A DNA stretch of 64,000 nucleotides from the NCBI GenBank assembly GCA_903813345.2, contig CAIIXF020000004.1, positions 8,874,196 through 8,938,195 on the forward strand. Reading direction: 5' to 3'. Of this stretch, positions 1-11,159 are shown piece by piece (position 1 is the first letter of the stretch; each line of letters opens with the position of its first letter). Position numbers and translations under genes: made by a program. The notes below the pieces were generated by a model, which was not told the DNA's origin, ran no database searches, and saw nothing but the letters and a program-made list of their open reading frames with translations. The stretch is from Owenia fusiformis. Taxonomy: Eukaryota; Annelida; Polychaeta; Sabellida; Oweniidae.

Positions 1-134
1 TATTTCACATTAGGCCTACTTTTCAAATTATTGTTAAACATGTTAAATGTTCATTGTTAATTAACTGATTCTTCAATGGATAAATTAACTAGATCACCTA
101 TAGGCTGTATAGTGTATAGTACCCCAGACAACTT

Positions 135-346
135 CAATGGAACAACTATTCTTCTTGAAATTTTTAAGATTCATTCTGGAGGCAATTTCCAACATGGAAA
201 ACTGTATTTTATTGACACTGAAGTGTTTTTAAAAAAAGCTATCAAAATCATAAGATTATGAATTTTGATACAATATTTAATTTACAAGTTGGAAATTGTC
301 TCCAGAATAAATCCTGAAAATGTCAATAAGAATGGATGTTCCATTG
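135..346. repeat. Foldback (inverted-repeat) element, about 212 bp
   Basis: The first and last ~60 bases are imperfect reverse complements: the left arm begins CAATGGAACA and the right arm ends TGTTCCATTG, and both contain an ATTCTGGAG-type core next to AATTTCCAAC. The centre near 240 is itself dyad-symmetric (TATCAAAATCATAA and its complement). It resembles a palindromic MITE. No clear target duplication was seen. The short open frame across the left arm is a by-product and is not called as a gene. Confidence 0.7.
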
Positions 347-422
347 CAAATATAGATTAAAAACACAACTGCATCATTGAAACTGTTCTAATAATTGTAT
401 TTTCCAATGCTATAATACTCAC

Positions 423-533
423 CATTGCCATGAGGCATTGCTGCACATCCTCTTCTGAAGAGGTGCCAGTTGGAATGTTACTAAATACAGCTCTTCTTAG
501 GTGTAGTAATGTTTTACCCTGCATATGCTTGCC
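423..533 (-). CDS. Possible internal exon of an unrecognised minus-strand gene
   Basis: On the minus strand, a frame of about 37 codons reads GKHMQGKTLLHLRRAV and later TSSEEDVQQCLMAM. It ends exactly at a strong donor (ATG then GTGAGT). A plausible acceptor (CCAAAAG) opens it, and alternative AGs a few codons away keep the same frame. The composition looks like ordinary protein, but I do not recognise the family. Its phase does not join directly to the candidate at 590-664, so an exon may be missing between them or one acceptor is wrong. Confidence 0.35.
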
Positions 534-589
534 CTTTTGGTGCATCTTAATTGTGAATTAATCAATTAATTTGATAAATCAATACATAC

Positions 590-664
590 CTCGTGAAAGT
601 TGTTCATAGTTTAACCATCCTTTTGGGTTTTTGCTCCACCCCCACAAGCTTTTTGTTGTTATAA
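590..664 (-). CDS. Possible internal exon, Trp-rich, unrecognised
   Basis: A minus-strand frame ends at a good donor (CGAG then GTATGT) and reads SLWGWSKNPKGWLNYEQLSR. A better polypyrimidine-backed acceptor lies 14 bases further out, at 678, but using it would put a stop into this frame, so I use the CAG at 665-667. The peptide is rich in Trp, Lys and Asn and unlike the surrounding noncoding sequence. Family unknown. The whole call rests on splice-site and composition impressions. Confidence 0.3.
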
Positions 665-904
665 CTGATAACAGTTACCTGAAAATATAGTTTTCTATGA
701 ACATTGGCAGATTTGCTTACCATAATAGTTAATGTAAATTAAAGTTCGAAATAATATCTTTGAACAGAGAATTCAGTTTGCATACACAAATTGTTTATAA
801 TATTTTAACAGGGGCCAAAAGTTAATATATAATGCTAGATTATTTTGTCTCAGTTAGGGTTGACATATTTACAATTTCATTATAGCCCTGTGAGGAAGCA
901 TAGG

Positions 905-1316
905 CTATTAACATGTTGAATTGGTGATATGACATGAGGGCATAATAAGGTTATGAACATGGTAGCATGATGAAATGAATGGTGATATAACATTGGGGCA
1001 TGATGATATAAAACAAACATGGTGATATAACATGGGAGCAGGTAATATGAAATGAACATGGTGACATAACATGGGAACATGGTGATATGAAATGAACGTG
1101 GTGATATAAAAGGGTACATGGTGATATGAAATGAACATGGTGATATAACATGGGATCATGGTGATATGACATGAACATGGTGATATAACATGGGAGCATG
1201 GTGATATGACATGAACATTGTGATCTAACATGGGAACATGGTGATATGAAATGAACATGGTGATATAACATGGGAACATGGTGATGTGAAATGAACATGG
1301 TGATATGACATGGGGG
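905..1316. repeat. 40-bp minisatellite (GGTGATATRA / ACATGGGA type)
   Basis: About ten tandem copies of a ~40-bp unit made of two ~20-bp half-units (CATGGTGATATGAAATGAA and CATGGTGATATAACATGGGA). The right part of the array is more regular than the left. Because the period is not a strict multiple of three, several overlapping reverse frames stay open. They translate to low-complexity HVISPCSFHITM repeats and are not called as genes. Confidence 0.9.
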
Positions 1317-1407
1317 CCAATTCCAACGATACGCTGAATAAGCAAAATAAATTATTATTAGCCTAGATTTCATAAAACTGTTAAAACGTTTACTCTACGC
1401 ACCTAGC

Positions 1408-1541
1408 CTAAATAGCTAATCCCAGTTGCATTCCACATTGCTGATACATGGCCCTCCATCCATTGATTATGTAATTATTGTATTCTTCACTGCCTTCACT
1501 CCTCATGATATGCCAACATCTGACCAATGCCAACATCAAGT
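1408..1541 (-). CDS. Possible terminal exon of an unrecognised minus-strand gene
   Basis: A good acceptor (TATTTTATAG) opens a frame of 43 codons reading LMLALVRCWHIMRSEG and later NNYIINGWRAMYQQCGMQL, ending at TAG (1408-1410). The frame is continuous with a candidate 29-nt exon at 1891-1919: the 1-nt remainder there plus the 2-nt lead here makes a Tyr codon. The peptide looks like folded protein, but I do not recognise it. If the TAG is the true end, the candidates at 423-664 belong to another transcript. Confidence 0.4.
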
Positions 1542-1890
1542 CTATAAAATAAAAAGGTAGCCTAGAAATATCACTCAGAAATTACATTTTGGCCAGGATT
1601 TTGGCCCATGTCTGGCTTCATTCAGAAAACGTTATGCATTGCAGATTATAAATATCTTTTTTAAAACTCCAAAGAACTAGCCTATGCCCTGGACTTTTAA
1701 GACAAGACTTAGTTTCAGTGACTTTGAAAATTTTTTTTCAATTTCTCCTGAATTTATTTTTAGATCTATCTTTGAATTTCACCCTAGCCTATCCCATAGA
1801 GCCTATCTGGTATTTGAAAGTCTTCTATATAATAGGTGCACCTAACATATGCTCATTTATTCATAACAAAACAATCAAATATATACTTAC

Positions 1891-1919
1891 AAGTGAAAAT
1901 TGTAGACAGATGGCAGAGA
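1891..1919 (-). CDS. Possible 29-nt micro-exon upstream of 1408-1541
   Basis: It is bounded on the minus strand by a pyrimidine-containing acceptor (TTTCTGTGCCAG) and a perfect GTAAGT donor. Its phase matches the downstream candidate exon. At this size chance is a serious alternative. A TGACGTCA (CRE-like) octamer lies about 70 bases upstream in transcription sense, at 1986-1993, and could mark a promoter. Confidence 0.25.
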
Positions 1920-2174
1920 CTGGCACAGAAATCAAAATTTAAAATATGTGGCTTCTCAAACTTCCTGTATGAGTCATAGAATGTGTGACGTCATAGGTCA
2001 AAAGTTCAAGGGGATTTCCCAGGGATTTCCCTAAGATGTCAAACTCAATGAAGAAATCACAATAATGAATGTTATTTATAATAAAATATTTCAAACTCTA
2101 AATAAGTAATATCAATATTGCTTAATTCAATCAATAATACTGTAATAATAGTCAGAAAAATTATAAGTTTTGTT

Positions 2175-2295
2175 AGTGCTAAATCAGCACTAACTTAGCA
2201 CCCCGCTTAGCACTAAATAACTTGGAATAAAATCACCTGGAATGGAAACTCCATTGTGTATCTATTGCTCCATTGTTCTATGTCTGTCTCCCATT
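2175..2295 (+). repeat. Repeat copy, inverted relative to 9745-9850
   Basis: About 100 bp carrying GCACTAACTTAGCA, then GGAATGG, then TTGTTCTATGTCTGTCTCC. The same ordered blocks occur in reverse complement at 9745-9850. The two copies could be the worn ends of one ~7.6-kb element or two independent insertions. Nothing between them encodes a recognisable transposase. Confidence 0.6.
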
Positions 2296-2467
2296 GTTAA
2301 AAATAACAAATCCCCGGTTGCCTTGACGAGTTATTACGTCATATTTCATGAACACCGACGTCACATTCCGTACATCGTTTCCCTGACGATCGTAAGTTTT
2401 ATAAACAATGCTGTACTCGTTGACCATGTAAGATTTTATTCAGTGTATCTCACGTCTTCTTCGTTCA

Positions 2468-2700
2468 CAGGCCCGTAGCCAGGATTTACTTGGGGGTGGG
2501 GGAGCGGTTTTACCAAGGGCATGGACTTTCAATTAGAATCTAATTGAAAGCCCTTGCCAGTGGGGAGCTTTTGCCAAGGGGGGGTGAGCTTTTCAGTTTT
2601 TGGCAAATAATCATACGAAAAGTGCTCAAAATGGTCAAAAACTGCATGATTTTTAAAGAATTTCTGGCCCCCTCCGACCCCCCCCCCGGCTACGGGCCTG
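2468..2700. mobile_element. Small TIR element (CAGGCCCGTAGCC ends)
   Basis: The element starts CAGGCCCGTAGCC and ends GGCTACGGGCCTG, a perfect 13-bp terminal inverted repeat around 233 bp with G-rich and C-rich runs just inside the ends. It is non-coding. Flanks GTTCAC and GTTTAC could be a worn target duplication, but the register is ambiguous. A second, shorter member lies at 29771-29935. Confidence 0.75.
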
Positions 2701-2839
2701 GTTTACCGTGATTGTTTTTCAAGGTCACGTCGGAGGATCGGACAAAATGAACGGAGAAGTTAGCAGGCGATTTCGGCTAGAAAATATAACGAATCTGGAA
2801 GAATTATTTTTTCTACAGAAAGATTACTAGTGCATTACT

Positions 2840-4177
2840 CAGTGGCGTAGACACAATGTACGCCAAGTGTAGTGTTGAAAAGTGAGAATAAAAAGACTTA
2901 ATTTATGTTCTTTAGTCATATTTTCTCATTGTTCATAAATTGTACAAGTAATCTTGAGCACACTAGCCTAAAGAAATGTTTTGTGGATACCATATTATAA
3001 TTGGTCTGTCTGGCAAATATCATTTAACAGATTGAATTCCCTTACCAACATGCTTTATTTCATGAAAATCGAGCCACTATTGACTGTCTTATGAATTTTA
3101 AAAGTAAAATACAATTTCGCCAAATATTCGTGAATCGCGTTCTCTTCACGAATTTGAGAGAGAAACTGTTTTTTTTTTCAAAAACTACTTGATGAATACC
3201 TTTGAATTTTTTTGCATATTCCGTAATGCTTATGCAAATTATGATATCATTTAATTATAATGATGAACCTCTTTAAATTTAGATGTATATTTTTTATTAT
3301 CCCCTACCCAGATTTTTCAATTTCACTACATCGATTTAAATATTCCGTTGCTAGGCATAGACATAAATTATAGTTAAGTCAACAATTATCTATTTTCTTA
3401 CTAAATCACTAATTGTTATTGGTAGTACTTCTTGAAATATGAATGTCAAAGACAAAAACATCTTGAAAATGCTGATTATTCAATTACACGTTCCATTGAT
3501 TTCAGTTCTAGAAAAGCGATTACCTAGTTTTTTTCATTTGAAAAATAATAGATTCTTGTTTTATAACATTTTTGGCACCCCCTAAGTCACATTGACCTCG
3601 ATTTGACCTTTGTGGTGGGGGTGTTTATTTGTTTAATTGATTAATTGCAAGAATGCGTTTCTTTATATCAATTGATCAAACTAGTTTCTTTAATCTGTAC
3701 GTATTGTATTGCACGGTGCACGATGGAATCAGACAATACTATATATCTAAATTAAATTTAGAAAAAATCTCTCATTGTTATTTGAAAATTGGTCGTCTCA
3801 ATCGTTCGAGACATTAGCAAAGTGATAATGATTTGTGTGGAGATTTAAAAGATTTAAAATTTCCAAGGTGATTTTAAATGATGAAAATCATTCGAACATT
3901 TTAAAGCACATTAAAAAGGTATCAGGGATTTAAAGCTTGCATATAAAATCGAAACGCCAACTTATAGGTATGACCAATCGCCCATACAAATGCATCACTT
4001 AAGTATTTCCGTTCACATTTAGGTTGGGAAAAACATTGCAAGCTTAAAATCTCTGTTACCATAAAATGACGTTTTACGAGCATAAAGTAGGCGTTTTGAT
4101 TTAGAATATTGATATTGTTTCATATTTTTGGCGGGATTTTTGGCGTAGTGTTGAATTTACACCTTCCTACGCCCCTG
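2840..4177. mobile_element. hAT-like non-autonomous DNA transposon
   Basis: The ends CAGTGGCGTAG and CTACGCCCCTG match as inverted repeats at 10 of 11 positions. The element is flanked on both sides by CATTACT (2833-2839 and 4178-4184), a 7-bp direct repeat that reads as an 8-bp hAT-type duplication with one mismatch. The 1.3-kb interior has no transposase-like frame. It holds a smaller inverted repeat near 3918-4057 (GGTATCAGGGATTTAAAGC and its worn complement). The CAGTGGCGTAG end is typical of hAT-type MITEs in animals. Confidence 0.75.
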
Positions 4178-6612
4178 CATTACTAATCGAAAAAGCGCAC
4201 GGTATGGCAAGGTAATATGTTACGTTTTCCATGAGGATACGCTTCTAAAATATGTGATGTATTATAAGGTGTCGTTACCAACGTGCAAAAGTCAATGTTA
4301 TTGCTACAAATCAAGAAACAATGCCCACACGACCTGTACCAAATACTTATAAATGACGGTATCATCACAAAACTAATGCCATCGCTGGCTTTTTAAGAAA
4401 TGCTAATGAGACTCCGTGGCATTGTTTTTTCCTTTTTGTTTTGAATTTTAACATTAACTAACTACTCAATATGCAACTTTTCACCACGTACAATTTTAAA
4501 ATATTAAGTTTGAAAATTCCATTTTTTATAATGGAGCTCAATGGGAAAAGGACATAATTTTAATTATTTTCAAATGTAGCGGCTCGATTTGACAGATATA
4601 ATGGATATTGGTAAGACGAAAATGAAGAAAACTCAATGTCCTGGTTACGCAAAATATAGGAAAATGTGAAATAATCATAAAAACCTTTAAAAATAGATTG
4701 AAGGGGTGATATTCATTTTTAATGTGCCTTTCACTTCTACATGGTAACCATAGCTTTGGTAATGGTTTACTTATTTTAAAAGCATATCTTCCAGCATGTG
4801 TATCAAGCCAAGTAATACAATAAGTCAGTGAATTATCATTAATTGGAATGGTATAATTGTATTTCTAAGCAATGATGACAAAAAGGTAAAATATCACATA
4901 CTTGTTCTTACCATCAAATCGATCAATTATAATGCATATTAAACAATATAGCAGTAGATCTTCAAATTCACGAATTGAGTTAAATTGTAAGATAATAAAT
5001 AAATTGTTAATCCCTTACTGTATAATCCCCTTCTCTGAATCAAACTGAATTATAATATTTCGGTATGCTTATTTGAGCTGCTGTAGTTTAGATCACTTGT
5101 TGAGATATTCAGTAACATGCTGTCACTAGAGACAAAATTTGACACTAAATAATCACTCGTGTTACGTTCGAAAATAACAGAAAGTAAAAAAAGCAATTAA
5201 AATATAACAATGTACAGTACTATATTTTAGAAAAACTAAATGATATAACAATAATATATAAAATATAATGTAATACTTAAGTTCAATTGGCGATACCCCT
5301 AATTGTCTCTCGATGTTGGTAAATATCCTTAATGATCCCTGAGAATGTTCCAGATCACGAAACGTTAGTTCTCCAATGTTTGTTATAATCCAATAATGTT
5401 CGTAGTAATCCTATAATGTTCGTATTCAATAATGTTTGATGATAATCCACAAATGGTTGACAATCCACGAATGTTTATGATAATCCGTACCTGTTGAATG
5501 GTTAAAACTGCTTCAAAGTGGTCAATGAAAATGTGAAATGTGTTTTCTGCGCAAATAATGTCCCATTCTATTAAGATCATCCAATATGTTTCAACAATTT
5601 CCATGCATCACATTTGTAAAGTTTTGCACAATATCTAATTTAAGGCATGTTTTTGTAATCTTGTAATTTCTTCAAAATTCAAGGCCGCGAATAAATTATG
5701 GCATCAAATTTTAGATCTTTCTCCACAAGATGTGGTGATATGGGCTAATAAATGCATGCATGTATGAAGGAAAATATAGCCTTTTCCAAGTTCACTTTTT
5801 TGGACCACCCTGTATGTAAGGGTGCCAGTATGTAGTCCAGTATATAGTAAACAAAGGAGTATTTTGGTCAACCCAATACATCTGATAAACACTAAATGAA
5901 GTGTTTTCTATGCAATGATTATATACAGGCATCTATTGTTACTGTGAATTTCAAAAGCCTCCAAATAGTTGAATAGAGCATGCAATGTTTTTCAGTTTCA
6001 AGCAGGTTTTAGTACATTATGACCTATTGTATTTTCACTTATGATTATGTAATACTGACCTACTTATCTGTTTAGCATATCTTTAAGTAGTTTACAGTTA
6101 GTTAAAAACAACAAGGCATTTAACATGACAAAATGTTACCACTTATTTGCTCAAATCAGAAATATAAAGTCGGATTTGAACTTCTGAGAACTTGTAGATG
6201 ATTTAAAAAACAGGTGAATTTAAAGCAAGTTGAAAAAGACCTTTTTGAGAAAGTTATTGAAGGTAAAATCTCAAATCTAAAGTCAGATTTAAGCTTCTTA
6301 GATGATAATTTATATAAAAATTTGAAGCAAGTTAAAAATATTTTTTGACCTTGTTTTCCTAAAAAGCATATCGATGATTTTTAACAAAATTGGGTCAATT
6401 TGAAGTTGAAAAATATCTTTTCGACCTTTTTACCTTGAGAAGGTCATTGCAGATCAAATCTCAAATCTAAAGTCATATTTGAACTTCTAAGAACTTCAGC
6501 TTGTAGATGATTTTGAAAAAATTGGTCAATTTGAAGCAAGTTGAAAATATTTTTGACTTTGTTTTTCTCAGAAGCATCGATTCAAAAATAATTCTAGAAG
6601 ATCTAACATATT
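4178..6612. other. AT-rich stretch with no gene recognised
   Basis: No convincing coding frame was found. Around 5400-5500 there is a run of short repeated phrases (ATAATCC.. AATGTTYG). At 5790-5815 a fragment reads CTTTTTTGGACCACCCTGTA, matching the right end of the mariner-type element at 27843-28835. From about 6140 to 6600 there are diverged tandem units (GATTTGAACTTCTGAGAAC, TTGTAGATGATTT, AAGCAAGTTGAAAA). They belong to the same family as the composite repeats at 30.9-35.0 kb. Confidence 0.6.
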
Positions 6613-7492
6613 TACACTCCTCTCCATAAGTCCACCTTAGCTCCCCCATTGAGCTACGTGTTAAAGCCTCTTTACGTTTGAATTTTTATTTACTTAACCG
6701 GCGATGAAATAACTTATAATATTGATGAAAACGTAACTTGACTTTATTTCAGTACCTCCAAATTTTCTCAATTTTTTTCCTTAATAACAATAGATAGGTC
6801 TGATAGTAAATTTGATGAATTTTTGAAAATCGTCATTCCCATGTAATCCAAAGGAAAATGTAGGGTTCGGGGCAAACCAGAAATCATGATATCTTTTCAG
6901 TAAAAGATTCAGCAAAAAATATTTTTATATAGAAAATTGAATTGTCGTTAACTTTTTGGTAGACTAAGTGTTTAGTTTATTTGATGAATACTAAAGTTAC
7001 AGCACTTCAAAGTCATGTTTGAAAATAATTTTTCGCCTCCTCTTATTTCAACGGGAGAGGTTTTTTGAAAAACAATTTTGACTTTAAAGCCCTATAAACT
7101 TTGTTGAACCTGAAGAAACATATCATTTTTTTGTTAATAAAGTTAGCAAATTCAATTGCCTACCTAACTCTTATTTTTTGCAAGGACTCGGATGGATGGA
7201 TGTTCTGTCATATGACTTGCGGCAAACCTACCATTTCCCATTGGTTAAAATGGGAATGTCGATTTTCAAAAATTCATCACATTTATCATCAATTTTTGAC
7301 TTATTGTAATTGAGGAAAAAAATTGAGAAAATTTGAAGGTATTGGAAATAAAGTCAAATTACATTTCCATTAGTAGTATAAGTATTTTCATCGCAGGTTA
7401 AGTAAATAAAAAATCAAATGTAAAGACTTAGAGGCTTTAACACGTAGTTCAATGGGGGAGCTAAGGCTGCCAAACTTATGGAGGGGAGTGTA
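6613..7492. mobile_element. 880-bp foldback element, full copy
   Basis: The ends TACACTCC and GGAGTGTA are inverted repeats, followed inward by CTCCATAAGT, AGCTCCCCCATTGA and ACGTGTTAAAGCCTCTTTAC and their complements. The similarity continues through nearly the whole element: the left ~435 bp aligns to the reverse complement of the right half, meeting near 7050 at GCCTCC...GGGAGAGG. It is therefore one long imperfect palindrome rather than a short-TIR element. A second full copy, inverted in orientation, lies at 43992-44864, and a damaged relative at 10636-11092. The 70-residue open frame inside is not a transposase. Confidence 0.85.
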
Positions 7493-9744
7493 ACTATACC
7501 GTGAGTCTATTCATTTATCAATTCAATCAATTAATAGTAAACTTTCTCCTGAAAAAAGAAATGTTTCTAATTTGTTGAATTTTCTAGCTGAATCGAAATC
7601 AATTTGTCCGACCAACGGTCGCTGGAATTATCGAAAGTAATTGCGGCTGTATGAAGAAATGGTAATAATTTGGGATTCGATTGAGAATACATGGAATAGT
7701 TACATTGTGAGTAAGAAGAAAATAAATTTAAATTAGTGTTTTGATGGATTTCAAGTTCAGTCATCCTTGTGTTGGCGGAAGAACTTCGATAATCATTGTT
7801 CAGTATCAAGCGAAAGTTACTGTTCTTACCTTCGCATTTAAACGGAAAGTGTCGATTTCGATATTATTAGTTTTCATTGAATTAAACTATTTTATAGTTG
7901 AAATTATGCTTTGATATTATTTGAACTAGATCTGGCTTATTACATGACATAGAAACACTGGAGTATGATCATTTGTTCATACATGATACCATGCGTAAAT
8001 AATCTTGCATGATCACTGAATAACGTTGATGTTTTGCTCTCATTATGACATGTATGATAAACGTAAGGATATTTTGGAACAAAAACGGAATGCGATCAAA
8101 TTAGTAGCAAAATTGCCTCTAACTGATTATAAAGAGTTATTAATATGTATCTTGTAGTTTACTTTGTCTCGAAAATCTTGAACATTACTAGGATCGCTGA
8201 TTGTTCAAACAAATGTATTAAATATGTTGATTCATTTATTCAAGATGCAATAGTATTTTAAGATGGACTTCTGTATTAATGTATAAACTGGGCAATAGTT
8301 GTTAAACAGGGTGAGTCAAAAACGTAACAAAAACAAATGTTAATAACTCAGTCATCCACCATGGATTTAGGCCTAAAGTCATGATCCATACGCCTACCGT
8401 ACCGTTTACTCTACCCGGCCAATTCGTTAATGTTTTCAAGGACACAGTACATAGTTTCAGTAGTTTAGTGTATCTAAAATTAGTAGTAGTTATTCCTCGC
8501 TATCAATTCGAATGAAACATGACAGAACATGATGCCCGACTGCTTTAACGTAACACGTCACTAGTAGGATCGAAGTGCGTTTCATCTATCCGAATATGGA
8601 GTAAGATCGTTATGTCATGTTTCCAAGAACATGCACGTGAGAGAAGGTGAAAACTACCTTCGTGTGGTGTATCTCAGTAATCTGGGTTATGAAAACTTTC
8701 CGTCTTTCCTTTCATCATCTAAATCCATGTCACATGGTATCCGAAAGAAGGAACATCACGTAAATCCACAATTACTGTTTTTAAACAATAAAAGCTTGTA
8801 AATATTTATCCAACAAGCCCTTTTACAAGACACAGTTTCCTGAAGTCATATCGACGCTACAATTACGAAATGTTTTGGAGTGGTCCATCTTCAGTAGTTT
8901 TGAATTGAATGAGTAAGTAAGCCGTTTCCCTGGCCGTTTTTGGGTATCAAAGTGAGGATGTCGTATCCGATCAAATCTACACTGGTCGCAATAGTACGAT
9001 GTCGTTCAAAGCAAATGTCACTGAGATTATTTTGTCTGGCGTAAAGAGCACGGTGTTCCAGGGAAACAATTTTATCCTTTATATTTGTGTACTTCATCAG
9101 CAGACGGATTTTTCAAAGGAGTTGGACTAAATGTATAAGCTTGCTTTATTTCTCTTTTTGTAGACATGTTTTGCTGCTTTTCCATCTTGCTAATTCATCA
9201 GATGGATCTGGAAATAAAAATTGAAATTAAAAAAATGATCATACACAGGGAATATAATTGATAATGCACGCAAATGTCCTTTCGATTTTTAGATATTTTC
9301 CTAAACATGATATAAACGGGACATTTTATTTGCCAACTTTTTCGGATTTGCCGACAACTGGAATTGATGGTGCGTGCAGAGCTTACAGCAGATTTTACCT
9401 TATTTTCCTAAATATGACATAAATAGAACATTTTCTTTCCAAAATTCTAAGCAAATTAGCAAGTTTCGTAATTGCGGAAAACTTGAATTGGAAAAACATT
9501 TTTCGCATATAAAACATATAATTGATCTATAAAAAAAAACATATACAGAGACTATGATTGATGGTGCGTGCAAATGGGATACTGTTTTTCCTTATTTGCC
9601 CATATCATGACGTATAAAAAGACATTTTCTTACCAAAATCAAAGCACGTAGAGATGAATATGAATCCAATATGGCGCTGTAGTGTTGTAACGATGTGACG
9701 TCACAAGTAATCTTTTGGTAGTTACAGCTGTGACGTTTTTCAAT
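7493..9744. other. No gene recognised
   Basis: AT-rich sequence with only short frames. At 8307-8365 the text ACAGGGTGAGTCAAAAA looks like the left end of a Tc1/mariner-type element whose right end (TTTTTGGCTCACCCTGT) occurs far away at 36112-36130 in the opposite orientation. No intact element links them. Confidence 0.5.
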
Positions 9745-9850
9745 TATCGGAGACAGACATAGAACAATCGGAGACATGAGTTGCCATTCCCGTGGTTTAG
9801 TATTCCCAGTAAATAAGCACTGCTAAGTTAGTGCTAACTGAGGTTTGTAC
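9745..9850 (-). repeat. Repeat copy, inverted relative to 2175-2295
   Basis: The reverse complement contains TAGCACTAACTTAGCA, GGGAATGG and TTGTTCTATGTCTGTCTCC in the same order and spacing as 2175-2295. It is followed to about 9975 by several RGCGCTAA motifs of alternating orientation. Confidence 0.6.
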
Positions 9851-10086
9851 TGATTTGGTACTGATTTATTAGCGCTAATTCCACACAAACATTATTTGTA
9901 CCAATTCTGTACCAATTCAGCGCTAAATTAGCGCCAAAAAAGATTAGCGCTGATTTAGCGTGGAGTTATTTTGGCAGTGTAGATATATCCTGTAGCCTAA
10001 TCCTGATTTTGAGGTTTCCATATCCAGAACCTCCATATCTCCCGCCATATTCCCCGGCTTCCGAGCATATCTTCCCGCTTCAGGTA

Positions 10087-10330
10087 ATTGAAAAAAAATG
10101 TTCAATTTTTTTTTTAATTTGAAAAACAAATTGAAAAAAATTTTGAAAAAAAAAGTTTTTGGAAAAAAAAGCTGAAAAAAGATTTTGAAAAAAGTTCAAA
10201 AATTCGAAAAAAAATTTGAAAAAAAAATTTTGGAAAAAAAGTTCAAATTGCAAAAATTTTGAAAAAAAAAGTTTAAAAAAAAAGTTTGAAAAAAATTGGA
10301 AAATAAAGTTGAAAAAATCTGAAATATGTC
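10087..10330. repeat. Low-complexity TTGAAAAAAA-type tract
   Basis: Irregular tandem repeats of TTTGAAAAAAA / AAGTTTGAAAAA with interspersed TTCAAA, almost pure A and T. It ends just where the AAGCTT palindrome cluster begins, which suggests the two expanded together. Confidence 0.8.
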
Positions 10331-10590
10331 CTCAAGCTTGAATTAAGCCTGAAAAAATCAAGCTTGAGAAAATCAACATTGATTCATGCTTGATTCATTG
10401 TAGATTTTGGCTTGAAAATCTCAAGCTTGATTCAGTGTTGATTTTTCAGGCTTGATTCAAGCTTGAGAATATCAATGTTTAATCAAGCTTGATTTTAAGG
10501 TTGATTCAGCATTGAGGTTTTTCAATGTTGAATCAAGCTTGATATCAAGCTTGAATCAACCCTGATCTGCCATCAACATTGATTCAACCT
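10331..10590. repeat. Cluster of TCAAGCTTGA palindromes
   Basis: About nine AAGCTT-centred palindromes (TCAAGCTTGA, TGATTCAAGCTTGA, ATCAAGCTTGAT) are interleaved with TCAATGTTGA-type near-palindromes in both orientations. Each block can pair with many others. There is no coding potential. Confidence 0.8.
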
Positions 10591-10635
10591 TGGGAAATAT
10601 TTGCAGTGTACCTATTCAGTAAATGCGTCATCAGA

Positions 10636-11092
10636 AAATATTTTTATGTACAAAATTGACTGTATAACCTTTTTGCACACAAAGTGTTAAGTTTACTTTG
10701 TGAACATTAAAGTAACACAGCTTTATTTGAAAAGCATTTTCGCCTCCTATGTTTTTTCAATTGGAGAGGTTTCTTGAAAAATAATTCTGACTGAACATGG
10801 AGAAACATATCATTTTTTGGTTAAACAAAGTTTGCGAAATCAATTTTTAAACTAACTTGATTTTTGGTACGGGAATGTTGACTTTCAAAACGTCATCAGA
10901 TTTGTCATTGTTGAAAGAATTGAGAAAAATAGGAGGTGTTCGAAATGATGTCAATTTATATTTCAAGCCCTAAAAGTAGACCTTTCGTTACAGGTTATGG
11001 AAATAAAACTCCAAACATAAATAGGCTTTGCATGTAATCAAATGGGGGAGTTAGGGTTGCCAAACTTATGAAGGGGGTGTACATATACGTTC
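10636..11092 (+). mobile_element. Truncated, diverged copy of the 880-bp foldback element
   Basis: It matches the inner part and right arm of the 6613-7492 element: AAATATTTTTATGTACAAAATTGA near the start, GCCTCC and GGAGAGGTTTCTTGAAAA at the former centre, then AATGGGGGAGTTAGGGTTGCC and GGGGGTGTA at the end. Most of the left arm is missing and divergence is higher than between the two full copies, so it is older. Confidence 0.7.
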
Positions 11093-11159
11093 CTGGTATA
11101 TGCAGTCGAAATGTTGAGGCATGCGCAGACCTCTATTTAGTGATATTTTCATTTCAAAT

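Noticed and set aside
908-1373. Overlapping 140-145-codon minus-strand ORFs
   Set aside because: They are translations of a 40-bp minisatellite in several frames, low complexity with no gene signals.
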